DNA of 64,000 nt, taken from Paenibacillus sp. FSL H7-0331 (GTDB taxonomy: Bacteria > Bacillota > Bacilli > Paenibacillales > NBRC-103111). Position 1 is the first letter of the stretch, and every line of letters starts with the position of its first letter. Where the stretch lies: NCBI RefSeq assembly GCF_001956045.1, contig NZ_MRTH01000019.1, forward strand, positions 1 to 64,000, in the 5' to 3' direction. Of the stretch, positions 56,146-63,340 are shown one piece after another. The notes below the pieces were generated by a model. It searched no databases. It had not been told where the DNA came from and saw only the letters and a list, made by a program, of their open reading frames with translations. A program made the position numbers and the translations under genes.

Positions 56146-56931
56146 ATGAGTGATACGATAAAGCTAATTCGGGAGTCCAATGGCATAGCCGTTATTCAAT
56201 TATCCAATCCTCCATTAAATGTGGTATCAAGAGAGCTGACGCTTCAGCTTGCGCAAGTTTTAAAACAAATCGAGTCCGATCCCCAAATTCGCGTTGTTAT
56301 CGTTACCGGTGAAGGAAACAGGGCGTTTTGTGCGGGGGCGAACATCAAAGAATTTGCTGATTTGGTTAAGGCAGGTACCGTGATCGTTGACAAATTAGCC
56401 ATCGAAAATTACGTATACGATATGCTGGATAAGCTGCCGATCCCTACCATTGCGGCTATCAACGGAATAGCCTTGGGCGGAGGTGCTGAACTGGCTTTAT
56501 GCTGCGATATCAGAGTGATGGAGGAACAGACTCAAATTGGATTTCCAGAATGTAAATTGGGCGTATTTCCTGGGAGCGGAGGAACGCAAAGATTGCCCCA
56601 ATTGATTGGTGAGGCAAGGGCCAAAGAGCTGATGTATATCGGGGATTCCATTGATGCAGAGACGGCTTTTCGTATAGGGTTGATTAACCGAATCGCTCCA
56701 GAGGGGAAGGCTCTGGAAGCAGCTATGGAGCTTGCTTTAACGATTTCCCTAAGATCCGGTGTAGCTATGAAATGCATCAAACAAGCAGTAGATCATGGTT
56801 TACTGGCCGGAACGGCCGCAGGACAATCCAAATCGTTAGAGCTGAGCGAAATCGTCTTTAAAAGTGAGGATATTCATGAAGGCATTGCTGCATTTTACGG
56901 TAAACGCTCGGCGAATTTTAAACATCGATAA
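56146..56931 (+). CDS. Enoyl-CoA hydratase/isomerase
   Basis: A 261-aa crotonase-fold enzyme. The oxyanion-hole region FCAGANIKEF lies at about 62, with the two catalytic Glu positions in GIALGGGAELALCCDIRV (about 115) and GFPECKLGVFPGSGGTQRL (about 138), both intact. It begins 3 bases after the CoA-transferase stop. It would hydrate the enoyl-CoA made by the dehydrogenase. No 3-hydroxyacyl-CoA dehydrogenase or thiolase follows in the cluster. Confidence 0.93.
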   Translation: MSDTIKLIRESNGIAVIQLSNPPLNVVSRELTLQLAQVLKQIESDPQIRVVIVTGEGNRAFCAGANIKEFADLVKAGTVIVDKLAIENYVYDMLDKLPIPTIAAINGIALGGGAELALCCDIRVMEEQTQIGFPECKLGVFPGSGGTQRLPQLIGEARAKELMYIGDSIDAETAFRIGLINRIAPEGKALEAAMELALTISLRSGVAMKCIKQAVDHGLLAGTAAGQSKSLELSEIVFKSEDIHEGIAAFYGKRSANFKHR

Positions 56932-56960
56932 ATTTTGATAATTGAATAGCATCTACCGTT

Positions 56961-57008
56961 AAGTCGGAACCAGGATACTTTCTCGGAAAGCCTGGTTCCG
57001 ACTTTTTA
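56961..57008. terminator. Bidirectional terminator between the hydratase and LacI genes
   Basis: AAGTCGGAACCAGG pairs with CCTGGTTCCGACTT (14 bp) around a 16-base loop, followed by TTT on the plus strand. It ends just inside the convergent LacI gene. Confidence 0.9.
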
Positions 57009-58031
57009 TTGATGTGAAATTTCTTTGCAGGATTCCCGCGAAACTAACGATGGAGCCAGCATCACTTGCTGCAGCGTTTCTTTTGCTATTTGGCCCTCAA
57101 TTTTTTGTACCAACAATTGCACGGCTTGAGTTCCGAGCTCTTTGATTCGAGAATCAATTGTTGTGAGAGGGACTCTGGCCAATTTGCAGAAGAATAAATT
57201 GTCAAAGCCGATGAGTGATATTTCCTCGGGGATTTTCCAACCATACTCACGTGCGGCATCTAATAAGCCAAAAGCGAGCACGTCGCTTATCGCAAAGATT
57301 GCGGTCGGTTTATGATTCGATAGCATAATTTTTTCTGCAGCGCGGTATCCATCCTCAAGTGTTTTTCCACCCTCTATAATATACTCTGGATTATACAGTT
57401 CATATTTCTGCAACACTTCAATGAACCCGCGTGCTCTTTCACGAGTCGGATAGATGTCCTCTTGCCCCTGGATCATACCAATTTGCTTGTGACCTAACCT
57501 TACCAAATACTCGGCAGCCAGTTTCCCACCCGTGTAATTATCCACGACCACATAATCAATAAAATCCGTAGGAACATGACGATGAACCATAACAATGTGC
57601 TCAAAAGATCGTTTTAATGCTTCCAGATTCAGTCGGTTTTCTCTTGCATTGGCGAGAATCAAACCATCCAGATGCTGAAACCGGTCTTTTAAAATTTCCA
57701 ACAGGCGCTCATCGTTCGCTTCATTATCATTCGTAGTAACTAATACAATGTTATAACCAAGTTGATTGGCTTCTTCCTCAATGGATTTAATCAATTCGGT
57801 ATTAATCATGATATGAATATTGGAGATTACCAAGCCAATCAGCTTAATCGAGTTATGGACCAGAGCTCTCGCGAAATTATTAGGGTAATAATCCAATTCC
57901 TTAATCGCTTGTTCAATACGCTTGCGTGTTTCATCCGATACATACGGAATATTGTTCAAATATTTAGAAACAGCTGATTTGGAAACACCAGCTAACTTGG
58001 CCACATCCGAGATGGTCGATTTCTGTTTCAT
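57006..58031 (-). CDS. LacI-family regulator of the acyl-CoA cluster
   Basis: A 341-aa LacI/GalR regulator. Its helix-turn-helix and hinge (TISDVAKLAGVSKSAVSKYLNN, YPNNFARALVHNS) fill residues 4-60, and the effector domain (about 65-335) includes LGHKQIGMIQGQEDIYPTRERARGF and SLIGFDNLFF. AGGAG lies 8 bases before the ATG. It is convergent with the hydratase gene, and ACCGGT palindromes upstream of the etf operon, of the CaiB gene and of its own gene make it the likely repressor of all three. The effector could be a sugar-like moiety or a pathway metabolite. Confidence 0.9.
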   Translation of the reverse strand: MKQKSTISDVAKLAGVSKSAVSKYLNNIPYVSDETRKRIEQAIKELDYYPNNFARALVHNSIKLIGLVISNIHIMINTELIKSIEEEANQLGYNIVLVTTNDNEANDERLLEILKDRFQHLDGLILANARENRLNLEALKRSFEHIVMVHRHVPTDFIDYVVVDNYTGGKLAAEYLVRLGHKQIGMIQGQEDIYPTRERARGFIEVLQKYELYNPEYIIEGGKTLEDGYRAAEKIMLSNHKPTAIFAISDVLAFGLLDAAREYGWKIPEEISLIGFDNLFFCKLARVPLTTIDSRIKELGTQAVQLLVQKIEGQIAKETLQQVMLAPSLVSRESCKEISHQ

Positions 58032-58072
58032 AGTGTGAACTCCTAATGAAAAAGTATGGAAAACTTAGTTTT

Positions 58073-58134
58073 AGTATAACGGTTTATGAGTGTTTGACTA
58101 AGCTAATTTTAATTGTGTTGTTCATTGAAGTCAA
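58073..58134 (-). promoter_or_regulatory. Promoter of the LacI gene with weak operator
   Basis: On the minus strand TTGACT (58134-58129), a 17-base spacer and TAAAAT (58111-58106) give a good promoter. A degenerate site (AGTATAACGGTTTATGA, 58073-58089) lies just downstream of the start, suggesting weak autoregulation. Confidence 0.55.
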
Positions 58135-58171
58135 ATTATTTCAACCCATCCCGATTCACATATCTCTCCTA

Positions 58172-58190
58172 ATAATAAACCGGTACACGA
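58172..58190. promoter_or_regulatory. LacI operator D between the lacI and tetR genes
   Basis: AATAAACCGGTACACGA carries the ACCGGT centre and matches operator B at GTAAACCGGTACAC in 12 of 14 positions or better. It lies 101 bases from the weak site over the LacI gene start and could act by looping or affect the divergent TetR gene. Confidence 0.6.
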
Positions 58191-58296
58191 ATACAAATTA
58201 ATTATTACATACAAATGCAGGGTTTAGTACCAATATCATCATTGAAACTTTCAGCTGATGGTTTACTATTTCAAACGAACATGTTATAAGGGAATT

Positions 58297-58962
58297 ATGA
58301 ATAATTCAAATCGAACCGTAATCAGTCGTCGTTCGCGGCCAGCCAAGGAGCCGCTCAGCAAAGATCTTATTGTGAAGACAGCCTTGGAATTACTGAAGAA
58401 CGAAGGCTCGTCCGGGCTGAGCATGCGTAAAATCGCCAAAGCATTGGATACAGGTCCCTCTTCGCTATATGTGTATGTCACGAACCTCCAGGAGCTAAGC
58501 GCTTATGTGTTGGACTATGGGCTGGATAAAGTCGTATTGCCGGATGCTCAAGATGGATCCTGGAAAACGAATCTGTTCGATGCTCTGAACTCGTATCTAA
58601 CGGTTCTATATGAATCTCCGGGTATTGCCGAGCTCGCTCTAACGACGATTCCCGTAGGACCACACTCGTTAGCGCTCATGGAGTATATCCTTGGACGGTT
58701 GTATGAAGGAGGAATTCGTTCCACGTCCGCAGCATGGGGAGTGGATTTATTACTTCTCTATGCGACTTCAGTTGCATTCGAACAAGCTTCCCGTGATCAG
58801 AAAGGGACAACGCTGAATACAATTTTAACCTCTTATGAATCGTTGGATGTTATGCGATATCCGATGATTGCCAATTTGAGGGACGAGCTACTCTCCTCGG
58901 GAGAGCGGTTTCGTTGGGGGCTAGAGGTGATCTTGCAAGGGATTTTACAAAGGCAGGATTAG
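58297..58962 (+). CDS. TetR-family regulator (TetR C-terminal type)
   Basis: A 221-aa regulator. The helix-turn-helix fills about residues 20-65 (KDLIVKTALELLKNEGSSGLSMRKIAKALDTGPSSLYVYV), which is followed by the helical ligand-binding domain. ATG 58297 follows AAGGGAATT; the upstream in-frame ATG has no ribosome site. It is divergent from the LacI gene across the operator region. A role in the acyl-CoA cluster is possible but not shown. Confidence 0.85.
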   Translation: MNNSNRTVISRRSRPAKEPLSKDLIVKTALELLKNEGSSGLSMRKIAKALDTGPSSLYVYVTNLQELSAYVLDYGLDKVVLPDAQDGSWKTNLFDALNSYLTVLYESPGIAELALTTIPVGPHSLALMEYILGRLYEGGIRSTSAAWGVDLLLLYATSVAFEQASRDQKGTTLNTILTSYESLDVMRYPMIANLRDELLSSGERFRWGLEVILQGILQRQD

Positions 58963-59033
58963 ATTTGTCGGATCATACGTCAGAAATTATGTGCCCATGA
59001 GGATTGGGGAAGGGAAAATTGATGAAATGGAAG

Positions 59034-59061
59034 AAAAGTCGCTTAAATTGCGGCTTTTTTT
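59034..59061 (+). terminator. Terminator after the TetR gene
   Basis: AAGTCGC pairs with GCGGCTT (one G-U) around a 7-base loop, followed by T7. Confidence 0.8.
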
Positions 59062-59247
59062 GTTGTTGGAAAAGGAATGTATTAAAGGAAATAGCACTTC
59101 GTCATAGAATACATATTAGGATCATATAAACCCATATTATTCCAATGTAGCATGATGATTACAAGCGATCTCAAGGGATACCGTTGATGTGACACAAGAT
59201 GTTTGATCCTAAGCTAGAACGAATAAACAATCGAAGGGATGATGTGG

Positions 59248-59694
59248 ATGTCACAAATTTCAAATGTATTTCAAGGAACTGCATTGAAGGGGATATGTTC
59301 GGTATATGTGCCTGCTAGCAACCCGATCAAGTCAGCTCAATGGTGGCAGCAACATTTTGGATTGGAATATGCAGTACCTTTCAATCCTGCAGAAGCTCAA
59401 GCAATTATGAAGCTTTCTGATGGACAATGGCTGCACTTGGTCGAAACAGAGGGTGAGATCTATAGCCAATTCCCTAATAAGTTGGGTAATGAAATGTTCA
59501 GGTTCACCTTTGAGGTGAGTGGCATAGAAGTGCTTCATGACCACCTGAAATCCAGTGGCGTAAGAATTGAACAGCTTCATGACCGTGGTAGTTGCGGCTT
59601 CAACTTTGTATTTTTTGATTTGGACGGAAATAAGTTTGACGTCAACGAAGTTGTCCTTGTTCATGGAACACTCGAGGATGAGTTCATTGAATAG
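59248..59694 (+). CDS. VOC-superfamily (glyoxalase-like) protein
   Basis: A 148-aa VOC-fold protein with paired beta-alpha-beta modules (SVYVPASNPIKSAQWWQQHFGLEY and FTFEVSGIEVLHDHLKSSGV) and the closing FVFFDLDGNKFDV with acidic metal-ligand candidate. Members include glyoxalases, dioxygenases and drug-binding resistance proteins; the activity is unknown. ATG 59248 is preferred to 59239 because AAGGG overlaps the first ATG. Confidence 0.8.
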   Translation: MSQISNVFQGTALKGICSVYVPASNPIKSAQWWQQHFGLEYAVPFNPAEAQAIMKLSDGQWLHLVETEGEIYSQFPNKLGNEMFRFTFEVSGIEVLHDHLKSSGVRIEQLHDRGSCGFNFVFFDLDGNKFDVNEVVLVHGTLEDEFIE

Positions 59695-59749
59695 AATGTG
59701 AGAATGTTCAGAATCCCCTTAACCCGAGGGTTGAGGGGGAATTAAATAC

Positions 59750-59778
59750 TTGCAAAATGCAAATATATATTGTATAAC
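59750..59778 (+). promoter_or_regulatory. marR promoter with overlapping MarR operator
   Basis: TTGCAA (59750-59755), a 17-base spacer and TATAAC (59773-59778) form the promoter. The -35 box is part of the palindrome TTGCA-AAA-TGCAA at 59750-59762. An identical palindrome with identical flanks (AATAC...ATA) recurs at 60266 before the next gene. Confidence 0.75.
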
Positions 59779-59799
59779 TAATTCATGAGGTGAGCTGCC

Positions 59800-60249
59800 A
59801 TGGATAATACTCGCGAACTATTTCAAATCATGACACGTCGTTTTGGTTTTCTCAATAAAAATTGCTGTACTGCCGGTGGTTTTGATATTTCATTAGTTCA
59901 AAGTCACATCCTGTATGAGATTGACCATCAGCATAAGCCATCCATCCAGCAGATAGCAGAGGCTTTGGGAACCGACATTACGACCTTTAGTCGCCAGATT
60001 CAAGTATTAATCAAAATGAATCTAGTAAAAAAGTTACCCGATCCTGACGACAGAAGGGTATATGTTCTTTCATTAACGACAGAAGGTAAATACGTAGCAA
60101 CGACGATTGACCAACAGATGAATGCCTATCTGAATGAAGTTTTTTCACACATGAACGATTTTGAAAAAGAAACCGTCATTCGCTCGATCCAGCTTTTAAA
60201 TGATGCCATGGCTAAATCCAGCCAATGCTGCACAACCCCTTTGGGGTAA
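59800..60249 (+). CDS. MarR-family regulator with vicinal cysteine pairs
   Basis: A 149-aa winged-helix regulator (PSIQQIAEALGTDITTFSRQIQVL and PDPDDRRVYVLSLTTEGK wing at about 48-110). Two vicinal Cys pairs lie near the ends: KNCCTAGG at about residue 23 and SQCCTTPL at about 145. These are not general MarR features and suggest thiol-based sensing of a metal(loid) or oxidant. GAGGTGAG lies upstream of the ATG. It is followed by a Cys-rich flavoprotein gene with the same operator. Confidence 0.88.
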   Translation: MDNTRELFQIMTRRFGFLNKNCCTAGGFDISLVQSHILYEIDHQHKPSIQQIAEALGTDITTFSRQIQVLIKMNLVKKLPDPDDRRVYVLSLTTEGKYVATTIDQQMNAYLNEVFSHMNDFEKETVIRSIQLLNDAMAKSSQCCTTPLG

Positions 60250-60278
60250 TTTTTTTCGTTAATACTTGCAAAATGCAA
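60235..60278 (+). promoter_or_regulatory. Short hairpin and second MarR operator
   Basis: ACCCC-TTT-GGGGT with a following T7 overlaps the marR stop codon and could attenuate readthrough. It is followed by TTGCAAAATGCAA at 60266-60278, the same palindrome as in front of marR. It lies only 22 bases before the flavoprotein ATG, so it may work as a transcription roadblock rather than over a -35 box. Confidence 0.6.
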
Positions 60279-60300
60279 ATAAAAATTGGGAGGAATCATT

Positions 60301-61692
60301 ATGAACTTTTATGAAACTAACAAGCAGGACAATGGGAAGGCGACTTGTTGTGGAGGAGATATTGTTAAGGGGAATCAGCATACGGAGCAGTCATTGCCAG
60401 TTGCGATTATTGGTGGGGGACCAGTGGGTTTGGCAGCTGCGGCTCATTTATCCTTACGAGGTGAGTCTTTTGTGATATTTGAAGCAGGGGCTGCCGTAGG
60501 CTCCAATATCTTAAAATGGGGGCATGTTCGTTTATTCTCACCCTGGCAGTACAACGTGGATAAGGCCGCAAGAAAACTTCTCGAATCGAATGGCTGGAAA
60601 GCCCCGGACGACGCTGGACTTCCGACGGGACAACAATTGGTAGAGACCTATTTAGCACCACTTGCAGAGATACCCGAGATTAAAAATCATATTTGGTATC
60701 ATTCAAACGTTAAAGCCATTAGCAGGAAAGGCTTAAGTAAAATAAAAACAAGCGGCCGTGATGAATTGCCATTTTCCGTGTATGTGGAGATCGATGGAGA
60801 ACCTAAGCAATTTGAGGCAAGGGCTATTATCGACGCCACGGGTACCTGGGATCATCCGAATCCGTCACTCTCCGATGGAGTCTGGACCGAATCAGAAAAG
60901 TCGAACGCTGCGCATTTTTTTTATGGAATACCTGATATTCTCGGATCGCACAAGCAGCGTTATGTAGGCAAACATGTCCTTGTAGTAGGAGGAGGCCATT
61001 CTGCTATTAATACCTTGCTGGAGCTTCAGGTTTTAAAGATAGAGGAGCCGCGAACGCATATCACCTGGGTGATGCGAAAACAAAGTGTTACAGAAGCTTA
61101 CGGTGGTCAAGATAACGATAGTCTCCCCGCCCGCGGTGACCTTGGGACACGCATACAAAAAATGGTGGATGAAGGATTTGTTGATGTCGTGACTCCGTTT
61201 CATATCAGGAATTTTGAATTAGAGAATGGACAGATTAACGTCATAGGAGCTGGAAAGGCCGATAAGATCGTAGGCGTAGACGAAATTATTAGCAATACAG
61301 GTAGCAGACCGGATTTTGCTTTCTTAAGGGAGCTTAGAATCAATATTGATGCTGCTATTGAAAGTGTTGTAGAGCTCGCTCCCCTGATCGATCCTAATGA
61401 GCATAGCTGTGGAACCGTTCGTCCTCATGGGGAAAAGGAACTGCGTCAGCCTGAGAAAAACTTGTATATCGTCGGTGTAAAAAGTTATGGAAGAGCTCCA
61501 ACCTTTCTTTTGGCAACAGGATATGAACAGGTTCGGTCTGTTGTCGCAGGTCTAACCGGAGATTGGGTGGCCGCCCGCAGCGTAGAATTGGACTTGCCAG
61601 AGACAGGCGTATGCAGCCTTCAAATAACATCCACATGTTGTGAGGAGAAGCCAAGTAACGAATCAAGCTGCTGCGCGACTGAAATTAAATGA
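60301..61692 (+). CDS. FAD-dependent oxidoreductase with cysteine-rich ends
   Basis: A 463-aa flavoprotein of the flavin monooxygenase/pyridine nucleotide-disulfide oxidoreductase group. The FAD motif is AIIGGGPVGLAAAAHL at about residue 36 and the NAD(P) motif VLVVGGGHSAINTLLEL at about 223. The C-terminal IYIVGVKSYGRAPTFLLATGYEQV-type region is typical. Vicinal Cys pairs occur at the N-terminus (ATCCGGD) and twice at the C-terminus (STCCEEK and SSCCATEIK). It follows a MarR regulator with vicinal cysteines and shares its operator. An arsenic- or other metal(loid)-linked role, as for ArsO-like enzymes, is a guess. Confidence 0.8.
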   Translation: MNFYETNKQDNGKATCCGGDIVKGNQHTEQSLPVAIIGGGPVGLAAAAHLSLRGESFVIFEAGAAVGSNILKWGHVRLFSPWQYNVDKAARKLLESNGWKAPDDAGLPTGQQLVETYLAPLAEIPEIKNHIWYHSNVKAISRKGLSKIKTSGRDELPFSVYVEIDGEPKQFEARAIIDATGTWDHPNPSLSDGVWTESEKSNAAHFFYGIPDILGSHKQRYVGKHVLVVGGGHSAINTLLELQVLKIEEPRTHITWVMRKQSVTEAYGGQDNDSLPARGDLGTRIQKMVDEGFVDVVTPFHIRNFELENGQINVIGAGKADKIVGVDEIISNTGSRPDFAFLRELRINIDAAIESVVELAPLIDPNEHSCGTVRPHGEKELRQPEKNLYIVGVKSYGRAPTFLLATGYEQVRSVVAGLTGDWVAARSVELDLPETGVCSLQITSTCCEEKPSNESSCCATEIK

Positions 61693-61767
61693 ACAATTCC
61701 ATAATCAAAGTTGAGAGGTTCATACGCTATTGACAAAATAAAAATGAAAGAGTAACCTTATAAAAAC

Positions 61768-61781
61768 ATACGCTACCGTAT
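61768..61781 (+). promoter_or_regulatory. TetR operator upstream of its own gene
   Basis: ATACG-CTAC-CGTAT lies just downstream of TATAAA (61759-61764) and 13 bases before the TetR ATG. The same ATACG-N4-CGTAT element recurs at 62371-62384. A half-site (CATACGCTAT) lies at 61721. Confidence 0.65.
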
Positions 61782-61794
61782 CTAGAGGTGAATC

Positions 61795-62310
61795 ATGCAA
61801 TTAACAAGGGAAGACTGGGTAAAGGCTGGACTCAATAAATTAGCTGAAGCTGGAATCCATGAAGTACGTGTCGAAGTACTAGCTCGGACGCTGAAAATAA
61901 GTAAAGGGAGTTTTTACCACTACTTTCAGGACCGACAGGAACTGCTGAATTCCATGTTGGATTATTGGGAGGAGCATGCAACTAAACGAATTATTCAAAG
62001 CATGGAGCAAAATAACTCCTCATTGGAGCAGCTGCTTCAGATCAGTATTTCTCGAGACAAACAAATTGAGATTGGCATTTATGGTTGGTCCCATCACGAT
62101 CCTTTCGTGGCATCTCGTTTAGTAGATATTGAGGAACAAAGAATTAATTTTATGGCTATACTGTATCAAAGGCAAGGTCTGGCGCCTTTAGAGGCATTAG
62201 ACAGGGCCAGACTTACTTATTTAACTTATGTAGGATGGATGACCCGGTTTGAGGCTAATACCAATTTTGATATAGGCAAAATGTTTGCGATGCTATTAAA
62301 AAATATATGA
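61795..62310 (+). CDS. TetR-family regulator
   Basis: A 171-aa regulator with helix-turn-helix at about residues 8-50 (KLAEAGIHEVRVEVLARTLKISKGSFYHYF) and a helical effector domain. GAGGTG lies 5 bases before the ATG. The matching palindromes here and before the following membrane-protein genes point to control of itself and those genes. Confidence 0.88.
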   Translation: MQLTREDWVKAGLNKLAEAGIHEVRVEVLARTLKISKGSFYHYFQDRQELLNSMLDYWEEHATKRIIQSMEQNNSSLEQLLQISISRDKQIEIGIYGWSHHDPFVASRLVDIEEQRINFMAILYQRQGLAPLEALDRARLTYLTYVGWMTRFEANTNFDIGKMFAMLLKNI

Positions 62311-62367
62311 TTTTGCGTGTCCCTAATGGAGTTGTCGTACAATTCATAGGGACATAAAAAAACCATC

Positions 62368-62387
62368 AACATACGGATGCGTATGTT
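62368..62387 (+). promoter_or_regulatory. TetR operator before the membrane-protein genes
   Basis: AACATACG-GATG-CGTATGTT is a perfect palindrome with 8-base arms. It overlaps the ATG at 62377 and the ATG at 62383, which makes those ATGs doubtful translation starts. Confidence 0.7.
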
Positions 62388-62772
62388 TGAAAGTTTGCTA
62401 ATAAACCCCAAAAAAAATGTAGAAAGGAGCTTATCTATACAAGCATTATACCTGATTGTAGCACTGATGATTATGCTTTTGGGGATTATTCACATCTGGA
62501 TAACACCCCGAGTATACAAATCGATGACCCAAGAATCGATATGGTTCGTAAGTGGCGGGTTGGCCGTAATCTCAAACGCTAGCCTTAATTTAGCCATGAT
62601 TAACGTTAAGCTGGAAACCAGTTTGCTGAATTATATTTGCATATTCAATAATGTACTGATATTCATATTTTCAATTCTTTTAGTTCGTGTACTCCCAAGG
62701 CCGCAAACGAAATTATTAGTAGGCTTCATGTTTTTGGAAACTGTGTTAGGGCTATGGAGCAAAGTGAAATAA
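62377..62772 (+). CDS. Four-helix membrane protein, start uncertain
   Basis: At most 131 aa, with hydrophobic segments near residues 22-42, 52-72, 83-104 and 108-126. The given start is the first ATG, but it lies inside the TetR operator and has no ribosome site. A good AAGGAG (62424-62429) sits 7 bases before an in-frame ATA at 62437, and no ATG, GTG or TTG lies in the right place. Either an unusual start is used or the start codon has mutated. It is probably cotranscribed with the DUF3995 gene. The function is unknown. Confidence 0.6.
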   Translation: MRMFESLLINPKKNVERSLSIQALYLIVALMIMLLGIIHIWITPRVYKSMTQESIWFVSGGLAVISNASLNLAMINVKLETSLLNYICIFNNVLIFIFSILLVRVLPRPQTKLLVGFMFLETVLGLWSKVK

Positions 62773-62793
62773 GGTGATCAGGGAGGCGTTCAA

Positions 62794-63216
62794 TTGAAAT
62801 TTGTGATGACTTTATCAACTGTAAGTCTTTTAGGTATCATTAGTATCCTGCATGTTTATTGGGCGTATGGGGGTCGCTGGGGTACACATGCCGTTATACC
62901 CTCGAGAGCGGGGGAGTATAAACCTGCTTTTGTTCCTGGTAGGCAGGGTACATTATTTGTGGCTATGCTTCTTCTTGTTGTGTGTTTCATTCTTCTGGTT
63001 CAAGGAGGTTTTGTAGCTTACTTTGTACCCAATACCCTTACAAGAGTTGGGTGTTTCGTTTGCGCAGCCGTCTTCTTTCTTCGTGCGATAGGTGATTTTA
63101 AACATGTAGGATTTTTTAAGAACATCAATCACACTTCATTCGCTAAAAATGATACATGGTTATATAGTCCGCTTTGTTTGTATTTCGGCTTCACATGTGC
63201 GATTCTTTTGTTGTGA
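62794..63216 (+). CDS. DUF3995 membrane protein
   Basis: A 140-aa protein with four predicted helices and the DUF3995 signature HVYWAYGGRWG with VIPS and FVPGRQGTLFVAMLL. The start is TTG behind GGGAGG. It begins 21 bases after the preceding membrane-protein stop and is presumed to be under the same TetR regulator. DUF3995 proteins have no known function. Confidence 0.78.
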   Translation: MKFVMTLSTVSLLGIISILHVYWAYGGRWGTHAVIPSRAGEYKPAFVPGRQGTLFVAMLLLVVCFILLVQGGFVAYFVPNTLTRVGCFVCAAVFFLRAIGDFKHVGFFKNINHTSFAKNDTWLYSPLCLYFGFTCAILLL

Positions 63217-63301
63217 TCAAGGTATAACGATCTTCACGCAAATTCCGTGTAAAACAATGTGAATAAGGGGTAGTATTTCAAGAGATAATGTGATATTGTA
63301 A

Positions 63302-63320
63302 TTTTGTAATCAAAAATACA
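63302..63320 (+). promoter_or_regulatory. Operator-like motif upstream of the RHH-ankyrin gene
   Basis: TTTTGTAAT-N6-TACA, the same spaced motif as at 26280-26298, ends 20 bases before the ATG. The inverted repeat TGTAA/ATACA is imperfect by one base here, whereas the copy at 26284 is perfect. Confidence 0.5.
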
Positions 63321-63340
63321 GTGTGTAAATGGAGGCGTAT

